Assembly: GCA_963736975.1 (NCBI GenBank)
Contig: CAVTQY010000002.1
Coordinates: 930,001 to 994,000 of the forward strand
DNA: 64,000 nt
Source: CAVTQY01 sp963736975
GTDB lineage: Bacteria > Pseudomonadota > Alphaproteobacteria > Acetobacterales > Acetobacteraceae
Reading direction: 5' to 3'
Part shown: positions 63,319 to 64,000 of the stretch, in pieces
Layout: every line of letters starts with the position of its first letter
Numbering within the stretch: position 1 is the stretch's first letter
Made by a program: the position numbers and the translations under genes
The notes under the pieces: model-generated
The model's input: only the letters and a program-made list of their open reading frames with translations
The model's database searches: none
Told to the model about the DNA's origin: nothing

Positions 63319-64000
63319 TCAGTCCGGCACATCCGCGTCGCGGCGGGCTTTGGCGGTCAGCTCGCCCAACTGCCTGCCGGCCGTCTCGATATCGGTCTCG
63401 AATTTCAGCAGCACGTTCAGCGTGTCCCGCACCAGCCCGGGCTCCAGGACGCGTGCGTGCAGCAGAACCAGAACGCGCGCCCAGTCGATGGTTTCGCTGA
63501 CCGAGGGCGCCTTTTTCAGGTCGAGCTCCCGCAGCGCCTGCACGAAGGCAACGAGCTGGCGACGCAATGCGGCATCCGCATCCGGCACGCGCAATTCGAT
63601 GATACGCGCCTCCAGCTTTGCGTCCGGAAAACCGATATGCAAATGAAGGCACCGCCGCTTGAGCGCATCACCGAGATCGCGCATGCTGTTCGAACGTCAG
63701 CACCACCACCGGCGCCAAACTGGCGGCGACACGGCCGATTTCCGGAATGGTCACCTGATAATCGGACAGCAGCTCCAGCAGCAGCGCTTCGAACTCCTGG
63801 TCGGATTTATCGACCTCATCGACCAGCAGCACCGCGCCGCCTTCCTGTTGGAGTGCTCGCAACAATGGCCGCGGCTCCAGAAAATCCGGCGAGAAGAACA
63901 GGTCGCCGAACCCATGCAGTCGGTCGATCGCGGCACCAAGCCCCTCGGTCTCGCCCAGCACCTCGCCGATCCGGTCGCGCAGGATTTGCGTGTAAAGAAG
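63319..64000 (-). pseudogene. MoxR/CoxD-type AAA+ ATPase, 5'-truncated by window edge, frameshifted
   Basis: The visible C-terminal half of a MoxR-family AAA+ ATPase: VLLVDEVDKSDQEFEALLLE (Walker B), then after the frameshift MRDLGDALKRRCLHLHIGF (sensor/arg finger region) and a helical lid. The expected ACG TCG AAC AGC is read ACGTTCGAACAGC, one extra T at 63689-63690. The N-terminus lies beyond the window. The next gene is CoxE-like; the pair forms a metal-centre insertion module. Confidence 0.82.

Overview
The window is high-GC bacterial chromosome with short intergenic gaps. It is probably an alphaproteobacterium, and the Acetobacteraceae/Rhodospirillales are a reasonable guess. The guess rests on a perfect GTTC-N7-GTTC (alphaproteobacterial) LexA box in front of imuA, a phasin gene, PEP-CTERM surface proteins and the general gene complement. 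The lineage is inferred, not proven. No rRNA, tRNA, CRISPR array or complete transposon was found.

Layout. 1-1.5 kb: arsenic regulation and methylation (arsR-type regulator, frameshifted arsM). 1.8-4.3 kb: orphan peptide-type binding protein, an alpha/beta-hydrolase-fold protein with a Gly in place of the nucleophile, and a truncated PD-(D/E)XK nuclease. 4.6-7 kb: five 32-bp repeats behind an SOS-controlled imuA-imuB pair that lacks an adjacent dnaE2. 7-10.6 kb: peroxiredoxin-like/2OG-Fe(II) oxygenase, an FkbH-like protein and a poly-His small protein. 10.8-15.5 kb: two minimal PEP-CTERM peptides around a fatty-acid-hydroxylase-type membrane enzyme, a class III cyclase with TPRs, and a PEP-CTERM metalloprotease. 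15.5-18 kb: phoB-phoU-pstB behind a candidate Pho box. 18-33.3 kb: a metabolic region with an SAM hydroxide adenosyltransferase started by CTG, an HpcH/HpaI aldolase, an enolase-superfamily enzyme, the F420 chromophore synthase FbiC with three LLM-type F420-dependent oxidoreductases, a GGDEF/EAL protein, a FrnE-like DsbA protein, three tandem amidohydrolases and a frameshifted flavin reductase. 33.9-41.6 kb: PEP-CTERM HAF-repeat protein, a double-length ABC exporter with an in-frame palindromic insertion, ChaC, a GH15 enzyme and a small Pro/Tyr-rich secreted protein. 41.9-49 kb: RhlE-type helicase, glutaryl-CoA dehydrogenase, CydDC and a phasin. 49-55.4 kb: gentisate-pathway operon with an embedded Phd/PIN toxin-antitoxin pair. 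55.5-64 kb: SDR, tri-haem cytochrome c, the pqiABC lipid-transport operon and a CoxD/CoxE-like ATPase-VWA pair running off the right edge.

The most unusual signals cut across genes. Four of the five evident frameshifts are single-base insertions that turn GTCGAAC (or its complement GTTCGAC) into the palindrome GTTCGAAC. A branched palindromic repeat with covarying stems is inserted in frame in an ABC exporter. A helically phased 32-bp palindrome array lies behind imuB. Two PEP-CTERM genes carry CRP-type palindromes at almost the same distance upstream. F420 chemistry, tandem amidohydrolases, a gentisate ring-cleavage operon and glutaryl-CoA dehydrogenase suggest degradation of aromatic or heterocyclic compounds; the substrate cannot be read from the sequence.
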